From the NCBI RefSeq assembly GCF_030247185.1, contig NC_080572.1, positions 159,303,580 to 159,367,579 of the forward strand: a DNA stretch of 64,000 nt. Direction: 5' to 3'. Positions 52,840 to 61,965 of the stretch are shown in pieces. Under the pieces are notes generated by a model that was not told where the DNA came from, ran no database searches, and was given only the letters and a program-made list of their open reading frames with translations. The position numbers and the translations under genes were made by a program. Positions within the stretch are counted from its first letter, which is position 1. Every line of letters starts with the position of its first letter. Source of the stretch: Malaya genurostris (Eukaryota; Arthropoda; Insecta; Diptera; Culicidae).

Positions 52840-53079
52840 ATGATAGTTGTGGGAGATTTGAATATAGATGCCTCAAAACAAGATAATATTAAATTCATTG
52901 ATTTCATGAATAAGTGTATGAAGTTGGATATGGAATTTGCTCCTTTACAACCTACTACGCTTAGAGGCACATGTATTGAGCTCGTATTTACTAGAAATAT
53001 TAATGTAGAAAGCCGTAAATATATTTCATACTTTTCATATCATAGGCCTATTATATCATTGATCTACCCAGCAAATTAA
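52840..53079 (+). pseudogene. Endonuclease/exonuclease/phosphatase (EEP) domain fragment
   Basis: 79 codons starting MIVVGDLNIDASKQ. GD.N is the conserved metal-site motif of the EEP (APE-like) nuclease fold. Then PTTLRGTCIELVFTR and KYISYFSYHRPIISLI, where the C-terminal His would be catalytic. Only the last part of the domain is present, with no upstream RT or helicase. Similar short EEP domains end some Helentron Rep/helicase proteins, and APE domains occur in LINEs. The flanking Helentron-like 3' end favours the first (inference). The second frame at 53079-53336 is not recognised. Confidence 0.55.
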
Positions 53080-53408
53080 TGTTTTCTTCATGGAAGATTA
53101 TAATCGGTTATGAACGCTATACCTACGCCTACATCTATCAGTATCTCATCGACGGACAACAGCTCAGTTTGGAATTCGAATTCAACACGTCAATCTCCAG
53201 CACGAACGCCTTCATAAAACGTTCTTTTCAGAATCACAATCATTTTGATATAAAGAACTATAAAAATTACTTCGTACTATTTAATATGTCAAAAGGGGAA
53301 TGCTTGCAAAATTCTCACAATCGATCAACTAACTGATATTTGGAATTGAGAAGAAAGCGTTCCAATTTAAATCGTATTCACGACATCCAGTTATGTCTCT
53401 GACATTAC

Positions 53409-55325
53409 CAACACGTCTTTTTTTGCTTCTTTATACAGTGTCCACCAAATTATTTTCCGTGGGCAATAATTGATTAACTCGTAATGTAAAGTCAGACCGA
53501 TGTAACTGTAGTAAAATAATTGATTTGCAATAATTTCAACACCTTTTTGCATACCATAACAAAGTTTGAATTTCTGTTTCCTTCATAACGATTCTGCAAA
53601 TCTAGCGTATAATACACATATTAGGTTTTATTTTATTTTGCTTACTTAACGATTTCGGGTTGTTTCAACTATAACGGCTTGTTTGAAAGGTGTTGCGAAT
53701 CCATTTTCACAAGCAATTATTTATTCACAATGTAAGTAAACAAATGAAAGTATAAATTTGAATATAGGAATCAGTCTGACTACAATACTTGTTTAAATAA
53801 AACATTTGCAAATTGCCGACGATTTAATGTTAATAAAAATTTTTGGATAAATTTTGAAAAATTTTTATACCCTCCAAGCTAAACTCTCAACACATAATTT
53901 ATAAGTTATTCCATGTATAAGAAAATATCTCATTCTTATCATTATTTTATCTAGAAAAACTCTCTGTTTGATTAACTGTGGACACTATATGTGTGGTTAT
54001 TTTGCGCTACAAATACATGTTCATTTCTGAAACTCTAATGAATATAAGTTTTTTATCAGCACACTGAAATGAAGTATTCATTTGTCTCATCTGACAGTTT
54101 CAATCCAATATTTGTCGATTATGTGGAGTTTTATTGAGAAAGTAGTAGTAATGTTGCAGCTCATAATTTATAAAAAAAAACGACACAGTTTTTGCTACTC
54201 GTAGATATAGAAGTACACGCATTCAAACAAAACCAAGGTTAAACTCTATGGTACAACCAATGTGATGCTATTAAAAGCAATAGCGTTCATTAGTCGACTA
54301 AACTTGCTCCTATAAACGGTATAACTGCAGCTAAATGTGGTAATTATAATGCTTACATTATTTTTCTACGCATGATTCACTAGAAACGCAACACCACCAA
54401 ACTTAAGTAGAAATTATTTTGACCCTCCTGAAAGCTTACGCGGAAAAGTAAGACTAAGGTAGGAAAAGTTCTCAGTGCATAGCGCAAAGCACAACCGCTG
54501 AAATAGCAAATCAAGCAAGAATACAGGAAAATTAAACAAAACCGCCAAGGTACGGCTAGCCGACACGTCAAATGATTTGTTGTGCACTGTAGTAAAGTGG
54601 TTGAGTGTACTAAGCTCGGTCGGTAGTATATAATTGATCATTGGATGATGGTGGGCACGACCGCAGGGACTCGTTTTTTTTTTGTTCATTACATTCTTCG
54701 TATTCTACCAAAGCAAAGTCACGCTAAGTGTAGTGCAAACAGACGATTGCAAATGCAAATAAATGAAAATAATAAAGCGAGGAATTACAACAGCAAGTTA
54801 CTGCGCTAATTAATAATAGACGTATCACACGACAAACTTGGAGCAAGACAGTAACAAATGCCAATACTATCACATCTAATAATCATAGTATGAAACGTGT
54901 ATAGACGACCATGTTTTATAGTAGTAGATTAGGCCTCGCGGAAAAAATGAATTGTCTTAATGTTATAATGTGATTTTATGAAGATTGGGTAGAACATTTT
55001 GCTATTCTGTCAGATTGCAAATAGGCAGTGTTTTTGTTCATTCAACTGTGTGACAACTAATGGCTATGTTGTTTCAGTACGCATTGACCAATTGGATTGC
55101 AGTTCTCATGTACAGCAATTTCACACGAAATCGAAGGTTGATTTTTTGTTGCATTTTTTTTTATTTGACTCGAATTTTGCATATCCATTCTATATGTTCA
55201 AAAGAGACAATTTTCATCAGAAATTTTGCATTTTTACTCCAGCCTTACTTTTGAGAAAAGATTAAGAAAAAATCCCTTTCAATAAGAAAATGTTCATCCA
55301 AATTTTGCTATATGCTACCGTTCTC
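53409..55325. other. AT-rich stretch, no gene seen
   Basis: Nothing recognised. Two overlapping minus-strand ORFs of 63-91 codons at 54380-54689 and ORFs at 54999-55265 look like chance. Confidence 0.4.
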
Positions 55326-55327
55326 GA

Positions 55328-55542
55328 AATACTGGCAAAGCAAAGTCCTGGCATTACATTCCTTTTGTGGAATTTGGCCTTTCTGTTTCAACAGACTTCG
55401 CAGCCGACTCTTAGTGTACAGAATCATTGCATGGCTAGTACCATGGATCCTACTGACACTATGAATCCTTCCAGGTCGAGGCTCGAACATACGATAACTG
55501 GCTTGTAAGACCAGCGCCCTATGCATTGAACCGCCAACCCGG
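55328..55542 (-). repeat. tRNA-derived SINE, complete copy
   Basis: On the minus strand: GGGTTGGCGGTTCAATGCAT, then a CTGGT/CTTACAA/GCCAG arm that mimics an anticodon stem-loop with a TAC anticodon (valine-like), then GTATGTTCGAGCCTCGACC with a perfect B-box-like GTTCGAGCC. The tail has AGTGTCAGTAGGATCC, CTAGCCATGCAATGATTC, CACAAAAGGAATGTAATGCC and ends GACTTTGCTTTGCCAG. It abuts the mariner-B 3' end. Confidence 0.8.
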
Positions 55543-55846
55543 GACACTCGAAATACTACCTCGATCAAAAAGTTCCCGGAATTTATTCAGCAAATTAAAA
55601 ATACAAGATTATTCATCAGAATCGATATTGTCCCCTTCGAAGTATTCCCCATCGACTGCAAAACACTTATGCCAGAGCTTGATCCAATCTTCGAAACATT
55701 TTTTGCCTTTCTCATATAGAGAGGCTATGCAATCGCTGTGAAAACCGATTTTTGAACGGAGGCCCGGAGGGCCGAGTGTCATATACCATTCGACTCAGTT
55801 CGTTGAGATCATAAAATGTCTGTGTGTGTATGTGTGTACGTATGTA

Positions 55847-57121
55847 ACAGATCGGCTGAAAAGTTCGTATCGTTTCTGAGATGGTGCCACTAGAATTAGA
55901 TCCATACCATTTTCAGTTAGTACCAACCTTCGAAAGATACGTGTATAAATTTGACAGCTGATTATTAGTTTGTGAGATATTGCATTTTGAGTGAAGCTAC
56001 TTTTGTTATTGTGAAAAAATGGAAAAAAAGGAATTTCGTGTGTTGATGAAACACTACTTCTTGATGAAAAAAAGTGCCGCCGATACCAAAAAATGGCTTG
56101 ACGAGTGTTATCCAGACTCTGCACCGGGCGAAGCAACAATTCGTAAGTGGTTTGCAAAATTTCGTACTGGTCATATGAGCACCGAAGACGATGAACGCAG
56201 TGGACGTCCAAAAGAGGGTGTTACCGATGAAAACGTGAAAAAAAATCCACAAAATGATTTTCAATGACCGTAAAGTGAAGTTGATCGAGATAGCTGACAC
56301 CCTAAAGATATCAAAGGAACGTGTTGGACATATTATTCACGAATATTTGGATATGAGAAAGCTTTGTGCAAAATGGGTGCCGCGTGAGCTCACAATCGAT
56401 CAAAAACAACAACGAATTGATGATTCTGAGCAGTGTTTGGAGCTGTTATATCGAAATAAAACCGATTTTTTTCGTCGATATATAACAATGGACGAAACAT
56501 GGCACCATCACTTCACTCCGGAATCCAATCGACAGTTAGCTGAGTGGACTGCACGCGATGAACCGAACCCAAAGAGTGGAAAGACACAACAATCGGCCGG
56601 TAAGGTTATGGCATCTGTATTTTGGGATTCGCATGGTATAATTTTCATCGACTACCATGAAAAGGGAAAAACCATCAACAGTGACTATTATATAGCGTTA
56701 TTAGAGCGTTTGAAGGACGAAATTTCAAAAAACGGCCTCATTTGAAGAAGAGAAAAGTTTTTGACAATGCACCGTGTCACAAGTCGATGAAAACCATGCT
56801 GAAATTGAACGAATTGGGCTTCGAATTGTTCCCTCATCCACCGTATTCTCCAGATTTGGCCCCCAGTGACTTTTTCCTATTCTCAGACCTCAAGAGAATG
56901 CTCGCTGGTAAAAAATTTAGGAGCAATGAAGAGGTAATCGCTGAAACTGAGGCCTATTTTGAGGCAAAGGACAAATCGTACTACAAAAATGGTATCGAAA
57001 AGTTGGAAGATCGCTATAATCGCTATATCGCTTCTGATGGCAATTATGTTGAATAATAAAAACGAATTTTGGCAAAAAAAATGTGTTCTATTAAACGATA
57101 CAAACTTTTCAGCCGAACTGT
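55847..57121 (+). mobile_element. Irritans-subfamily mariner, full length (1,275 bp)
   Basis: Terminal repeats of 29 bp: ACAGATCGGCTGAAAAGTTC at the left and, inverted, ACAGTTCGGCTGAAAAGTTT at the right, each continuing GTATCGTTT. TA flanks both sides (55845-55846, 57122-57123). Length and TIRs fit Himar1-like mariners. It sits in the microsatellite region of HINE-A copy C3. Confidence 0.93.
56019..57056 (+). pseudogene. Irritans mariner transposase, two frameshifts and a small deletion
   Basis: DD34D transposase, closely similar to Himar1. The first frame has the N-terminal HTH region (MEKKEFRVLMKHYFL to VTDENVKK). An A-run of 8 at about 56239-56246, one too many, shifts the frame. The second frame carries LKISKERVGHIIHEYLDMRK, the WVPRELT linker, the first Asp in YITMDETWHHHF and VMASVFWDSHG. 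In FEISKNG the A-run near 56727-56732 is one base short, shifting back to PHLKKRKVFDNAPCHKS (second Asp). Three residues just before that Asp (the usual LFHQDN context) are missing in frame. The third Asp is in SPDLAPSDFFLF, 34 residues on. It ends SDGNYVE and a stop at 57056. Few lesions, so a fairly recent copy. Confidence 0.92.
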
Positions 57122-57803
57122 TATGTATGTGATAAATAATGTCACTCGATTTTCTCAGAAATGGCTGAACCGATTTTCACAAGCTTAGTTTCAAACGAAA
57201 GGTCGTATGGTTCCATAGATCACTATTGAATTTTATCCAGATCCGTTTGTCTTTCGGTTCCGGAATTACAGCGCGATAAATGAAAATTTTTCAATTTCAG
57301 GAGTATTTTTCCAAAAGAGATGGAGAAACGAAGTGCATTTTTTATAAAACTTACAGGTAAATTCATCTAGTTGGCAGACCTTGTTAATTAGTGGATATAT
57401 AAATCTATTTTGGAAGAACTAGTCCTCGGATTCCACTTCCGAACGCATCAATAATAGTGAAGGAAATTTCCAAAAATGAAACTTACTTCGATTTCTCAGC
57501 AACGGTTGAACCGATTTTCACAAACCATGATTCAATATAAAGCTCTCAGTGTCCTAAAAGATACTGTGCAAATTTCATCCAGATCCTTTATTATATGGCG
57601 ATGAGTATCAAAGCTTTCAAACTGTCATACAAAATGATGCAAAACCGGTACGCATAGGTTTATACAGCCACATTTAGATTTATATTAACTTGACAAAACT
57701 GTTTACAAATTGAAACGGTTATGGTAGTTTATACCCAAAAAAATGTTTTTGATTCTATTGAAGTTAGAAAGAAAAAAATCTTAACATAACCTTGTAGTGA
57801 TCA

Positions 57804-59363
57804 TTTAGGGGTTATACTAAGTTTGTGCTTAGAGCACATAACCGTTTTGCATTTCTTATATAGAAAGACTATACAATCCCTGCAAAATCCGACTTTTGAA
57901 CCGAGGCCCGAAGGGCCAAATATCATATAGCATTCGACTCAGCTCGACGAGCTGAGCAAATGTCTGTGTGTGTATGTGTGTGTGACAAATATTGTCACTC
58001 ACTTTTCTCGGAGATGGCTGAACCGATTTTCACAAACTCAACGTGAGAATGAAATGTCTCACGGTCCCGTACAAAGTTCCTGAATTTCATTTGGATCCGA
58101 CTTCCGGTTCCGGAATTACAGGGTGATATGCACCAAAAATGTGAAAATAATTTCACTCACTTTTCTTGATGATGGCTGAACCGACTTTCACAAACTTAGA
58201 ATTAAATGAAAGGTCTCATAGTCCTATGCGAAGTTCCTGAATATTATTTGTATCCGACTTCAGCTTCCGGAATTACACCAAAAATGTGGAAATAATGCAT
58301 AAAAAATGTGAAAGTAATGTCAAATGAAAGATCTAACGGTCCCATACAAAGTTCCTGAATTTCATTTGGATCCGACTTCCAGTTCCAAATTAAAAGTGTC
58401 ATGGTTCCAAACAAAGTTCAGGAATTTCATATATATCCAACTTGATAGGCTGATATGCACCAAAAATATGGAAATAGTGCATTAAAAATTTGAATATAAT
58501 GTCACTCACTTTTCTCGGATGGTAAAAATTTGAAAATAATGTCACTCACTTTTCTTGGTGCTGGCTGAACCGACTTTCACAAACTTAGATTCAAATGAAA
58601 GGTCTCATAGTCCCATAAAAAGTTCCTGAATATTATTTGTATCCGCCTTCAGCTTCCGGAATTGCAGGGTGATATGCACAAAAAATGTGAAAAAAATGCA
58701 TTAAAAATGTGAAAATAATGTCACTCACTTTTCTCAGAGATGGCTAAACAGATTTCACAAACATAGATTCAAATGGAAGGTCTAACGGTCCCATACAAAG
58801 TTCCTGAATTTCATTTGGATCCGACTTCCAGTTAAAAATTAAAGGTCTCATGGTTCCAAACAAAGTTCAGGAATTTCAGATGTATCCAACTTGATAGGCT
58901 GATATTCACCAAAAATATGGAAATAGTACATTAAAAATGTGAATATAATGTCACTCACTTTTCTCGGAGATGACAGAATCGATTTTCACAAACTTAGATT
59001 CATATAAAAGGTCTTATGGTCTCATTCAAAGTTCCGAGATTTCACTCACTTTTCACTTTCTTTTTGTAGTAGTATTCTGAAACAGAAATCTTCGAAACTA
59101 TGTTCTGAACTTTTCAAATTGTAGTATTTTGGGGAAAATTCTACTGTAATATACAGGAGAAAATGAAAATGAGAAAGGCATCATTACACCACTAGGTGGA
59201 TTAAAACGGGTTTTTACTTTTACGTCTGCTTAGCGGTTCAAGTTTAACTGTTTCAGTTTGCACTAAGCAGTTCATTTTGAACTGCTCTGTACTGACGAAT
59301 CTAAGACGAAACGTAAAGAAAAGTAAAATGTGCCCTAAGCACAAACTTAGTATAACCCCTAAA
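57804..59363. mobile_element. Element bounded by 36-bp inverted repeats
   Basis: 57804-57839 (TTTAGGGGTTATACTAAGTT..) and 59328-59363 are inverted copies with one difference (GAGCACAT versus GGGCACAT). HINE-A copy C4 lies inside and was probably inserted into this element. No ORF of its own is seen. Confidence 0.65.
57845..59212 (+). repeat. HINE-A copy C4 with an expanded internal tandem array
   Basis: A diverged 5' end (TTGCATTTCTTATATAG) and a good 3' end (AATGAGAAAGGCATCATTAC, hairpin CACC/ACTA/GGTG at 59187-59198). Between 58000 and 59040 the internal unit (GGCTGAACCGATTTTCACAA, CCATACAAAGTTCCTGAATT, GATCCGACTTCCGGTTCCGG, TGATATGCACCAAAAA) recurs about five times with variable spacing. 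Confidence 0.75.
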
Positions 59364-59583
59364 GAACCAAACCTGTATCGGCCAATATTAGCCGAAAAGG
59401 GCGTTTTCGTTCGGAACGTCTAAAAAGACATGGCAATTCGGTGCCAATCAAAAAAGTGTTCTGAAAATAGCATTAACTTTACGTCTGCTTAGCGGTTCAA
59501 GTCTAACTGTTAAAGTTTGCACTAAGCAGTTCAATTTAAACTGCTCTGCACTGACGAGTACAAGACGAAACGTAAAGAAAAGC
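59215..59583 (+). repeat. Pair of ~105-bp direct repeats
   Basis: 59217-59323 and 59474-59583 share TTTACGTCTGCTTAGCGGTT, TTTGCACTAAGCAGTTCA, ACTGCTCTG.ACTGACGA and GACGAAACGTAAAGAAAAG. Each unit has short inverted ends (CTTTACGT / ACGTAAAG) and could be a small MITE inserted twice or a segmental duplication. Confidence 0.6.
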
Positions 59584-60274
59584 TTCTAGTAATGTTTCTG
59601 AAAATATAAGTAATATGAGAAAGGCATCAATACACCACTAGGTGGATTAAAAAAGGTTTTATATTCAGTTTTCGGTATGACCATCAGAGCCATCTTCGAT
59701 TTTTCCATAATCTCATCCCAGGTGCTGAAAAGCGATCCACGGAGCGGTTTCTTGATTCGACCGAATAAGAGAAAGTCGCAGGGAGCCAAGGCAGGTGAAT
59801 TCAGAGGTTGCTAATGGTATTCGTTTCGTTTTTAACCAACTGTTCACGGATAACGATGGAATTGTGTGACGGTGCGTTATCGTGGTGCAAGATCTACGAG
59901 TTGTTTGCCCACAAATCTGGTCTTTTTCTGCCATTTGCTTCACAAAAACGTCTCAAACGCTCAAATAATACTCCTTGTTGGTCTGGCCTTGTGAAAGGAA
60001 TTATTTTCACTGTGAGCATCGCCTTATTTTTCGACTGAAAACGACGACACTGCTGAAACGTTCGTGCCGCTGATAATCGACTATTTTCATTGTATCATTT
60101 CTGCAAATTCAATTCCATTTTAAAAATACAACGTAACTTTTACAAATGTCCAGGTATCAAGCTGAAAATTTGATAGAATATCAATGACATATGTGGCAAC
60201 CTAAAAAATAGATCTAATCGGGTGACTGAGAGCACCACATGGGAGTGATTTCAGGAACTTTTTGATCAAGGTAG

Positions 60275-60722
60275 TACAGCGGTTTGAAAAAAAAAAACAT
60301 TCGGGAAATTTTTATTTTTGTTATGATTTTTGGATGGTTATTATTAAAAAAAACTATTTTATCCGAAAGAATTTTATTTAAAGTTTCTATAAAATGATCG
60401 AGTGCCAAAATTTCTTATTGTCCAATAATATCTACAATTTTTATACTAGCATTACAATTTCAAAATCGTCTAATTTCTATTTTATATGGAGAAACTGGAA
60501 TGAATGAATGGTATCTTTGTGTTCCTTGAATAGTAATTGCTTTTGAATATTATTTATTAAGATTAATTCATTCTTTTTGTCAGAAAATCGCATGCATTTT
60601 TCACATGGCGATTTGGCCACATTCAGAATTAGCTACATGAGTCGCCCGCAAGGCTGGCTAAATGTTATACTTCGGTAGTTTTAAATGTAGCTAAATGTTA
60701 TACTTCGGTAGTTTTTACAATC
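60275..60722. other. Short stretch with a tandem duplication, no gene seen
   Basis: AGCTAAATGTTATACTTCGG-type sequence is duplicated at about 60656-60720. Nothing else is recognised. Confidence 0.4.
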
Positions 60723-61965
60723 AAGTCGGTGACCCTTTTTGTAGATATGGCATATAAGACCATCCAGTAAGTCCGAAGGTATTTCCTCTCCTTCTCATAT
60801 CATCCTTATCACTTGATGGAGTGCGTTGTACATCCGCTCACTTTCAACTTTAAGAAGTTCGGCCGGGATCCCGTCCTTCTCAGAAGCCTTTCCGTTCTGA
60901 AGCTTTCCAACCGCTTCTTCTATTTCGTCTAGTGTAAGTGGGTCCACAGCTTGTCCATCATCCTCAATCCTCATTCTATTCGAGATCTCTTCTATCAATT
61001 GTTCTTTTAATATTCGCTCGAATGGCTCCTTCCACCTGGTAGAAACTGATGTGTGATCGGTCAACAGGTATCCGTATCGGTCGTGATAATAACTGGTACG
61101 GATGCACCCATTCTTCTCACGCTGTTGACCGTCTTACAGAACCTCCGAGCTTCGTTCCTAGCAAAAGAGTTCTCTGCCGATGAAGGCACTCTATCGTTGT
61201 GCTCCGGTTACTTACGTCGGTGAAATTTGTTCTCACTTACTCTTAACTCCCTCTATCGCTCCGTGTTTGAACGGTAAGCATTCGATTTCGGATCTGGTTT
61301 TTATCGTTTATGGCTCTCTGGCAGTCAGTATCGAACCAATCGTTCTGTTGGTTTCCCCATGTGGTGTTTTAGGCCGTGTGACTCTGGACAATCGTGATCG
61401 AATCTTGAATACCACCAGATAGTGATCGGAATCTATGTTTGGCTCTCGAAATGTCCTAACATCGTGTCTCCAGATGTGTTTACGGATATCCCTACACGCA
61501 AAATAGGTGCTACAGTTCGCCATTCCTCCGGCTGCGGCGAGGTTAATTAACCTGAGACCATTGTCGTTGGTAGATGAGTGGAAGCTCTCCTTCCAATAAT
61601 TGGGCAAAAGAATTCTTCCTTTCCGACCTAAGCGTTTACATCCCCGATGATGATTTTAACGTTGTGTTTAGGGCACTCATTGTAGGTCTTGTCTAGAAGC
61701 TCAAATAATTCGTCTTTCACATAATCGGGTTGTTCGTTGATTGATGCGTATGCGTTGATTAAACTGCCTTCATCTTCAACACACAGATACGTTCGTTTAC
61801 CGGCCGCCACCTTAGGATCCGTTGCTTTTGCTTAATATGCACTACAAAACCAACTCCACGTTGTGATTTCTCGTCACCAATTTTGTTGAATGGATATGTC
61901 CACAATATTGTCGTATTTGGAGCAAAGATAATCCACACGCCGTTCAAGAATTACCGATGCATCCC
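60723..61965 (-). pseudogene. RTE-clade LINE, endonuclease to start of RT, broken
   Basis: On the minus strand the order is: an endonuclease stretch with GVGFVVHIKQKQRILRWRPV and KMKAV (61947-61759); DYVKDELFELLDKTYNECPK, then KIIIGDVNA (the GD.N metal site); HSSTNDNGLRLINLAAAGGM and CSTYFACRDIRKHIW; then NIDSDHYLVVFKIRS (catalytic SDH). DPLTLDEIEEAVGKLQNGKA and KDGIPAELLK mark the start of the RT domain. Frames change several times, a segment between KHIWRH and DVRTFRE is missing, and a TGA replaces an expected Trp before EGEEIPSDLLDGL. It stops near 60723, before the RT catalytic box. RTE/JAM-type elements are common in mosquitoes. Confidence 0.82.

Larger units (their letters stand above)
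52294..53408 (+). mobile_element. Second copy of the histone-promoter element
   Basis: Plus-strand counterpart of 24042-21943. It shares, in the same order, the H2B-type promoter module (52294-52570), the GTTGCCACATATACAGATTA tail (52703-52722), GATCAACTAACTGATATT (53316-53333), CGTATTCACGAC (53373-53384) and the 3' hairpin GTTATGTC/TCT/GACATTAC (53390-53408). Similarity stops just beyond the hairpin. The 5' end is truncated: the match to the other copy starts at CTCATAGCTCAGTG (52294). It contains an endonuclease-like ORF that the other copy lacks. Confidence 0.6.
55703..59658 (+). repeat. HINE-A copy C3 with two later insertions
   Basis: Starts TTGCCTTTCTCATATAGAGA at 55703. Interrupted by a mariner at 55847-57121, it resumes TGTATGTGATAAATAATGTC and runs to about 57800. 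It is interrupted again by the inverted-repeat composite (about 57801-59583) and ends with AATATGAGAAAGGCATCAAT, then CACC/ACTA/GGTG and TTAAAAAAGG near 59656. The outer flanks join mariner-B transposase in a T-rich site, consistent with the T-T target of Helentron-like elements. Confidence 0.75.
55556..60274 (-). mobile_element. Mariner-type element B, split by a 4-kb nested insertion
   Basis: The two outer ends, CTACCTCGATCAAAAAGTTC at 55556 and its inverse GATCAAGGTAG ending 60274, are terminal repeats flanked by TA. The minus-strand transposase remnant is split. The upstream part (59660-59960) has TTITHRHTIPS and, in another frame, APCDFLLFGRIKKPLRG, which supplies the third Asp of a DD34D mariner; it ends WDEIMEKSKMALM..TEYK. 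The last part (55606-55700) reads KKCFEDWIKLWHKCFAVDGE, YFEGDNIDSDE and a stop. The break falls in a T-run where HINE-A copy C3 entered. The N-terminal domain and most of the catalytic region are also deleted. Confidence 0.75.

Noticed and set aside
59808..60038. 76-codon plus-strand ORF
   Set aside because: Antisense of the mariner-B transposase remnant.
61180..61422. 80-codon plus-strand ORF
   Set aside because: Antisense of the RTE-clade LINE endonuclease region.
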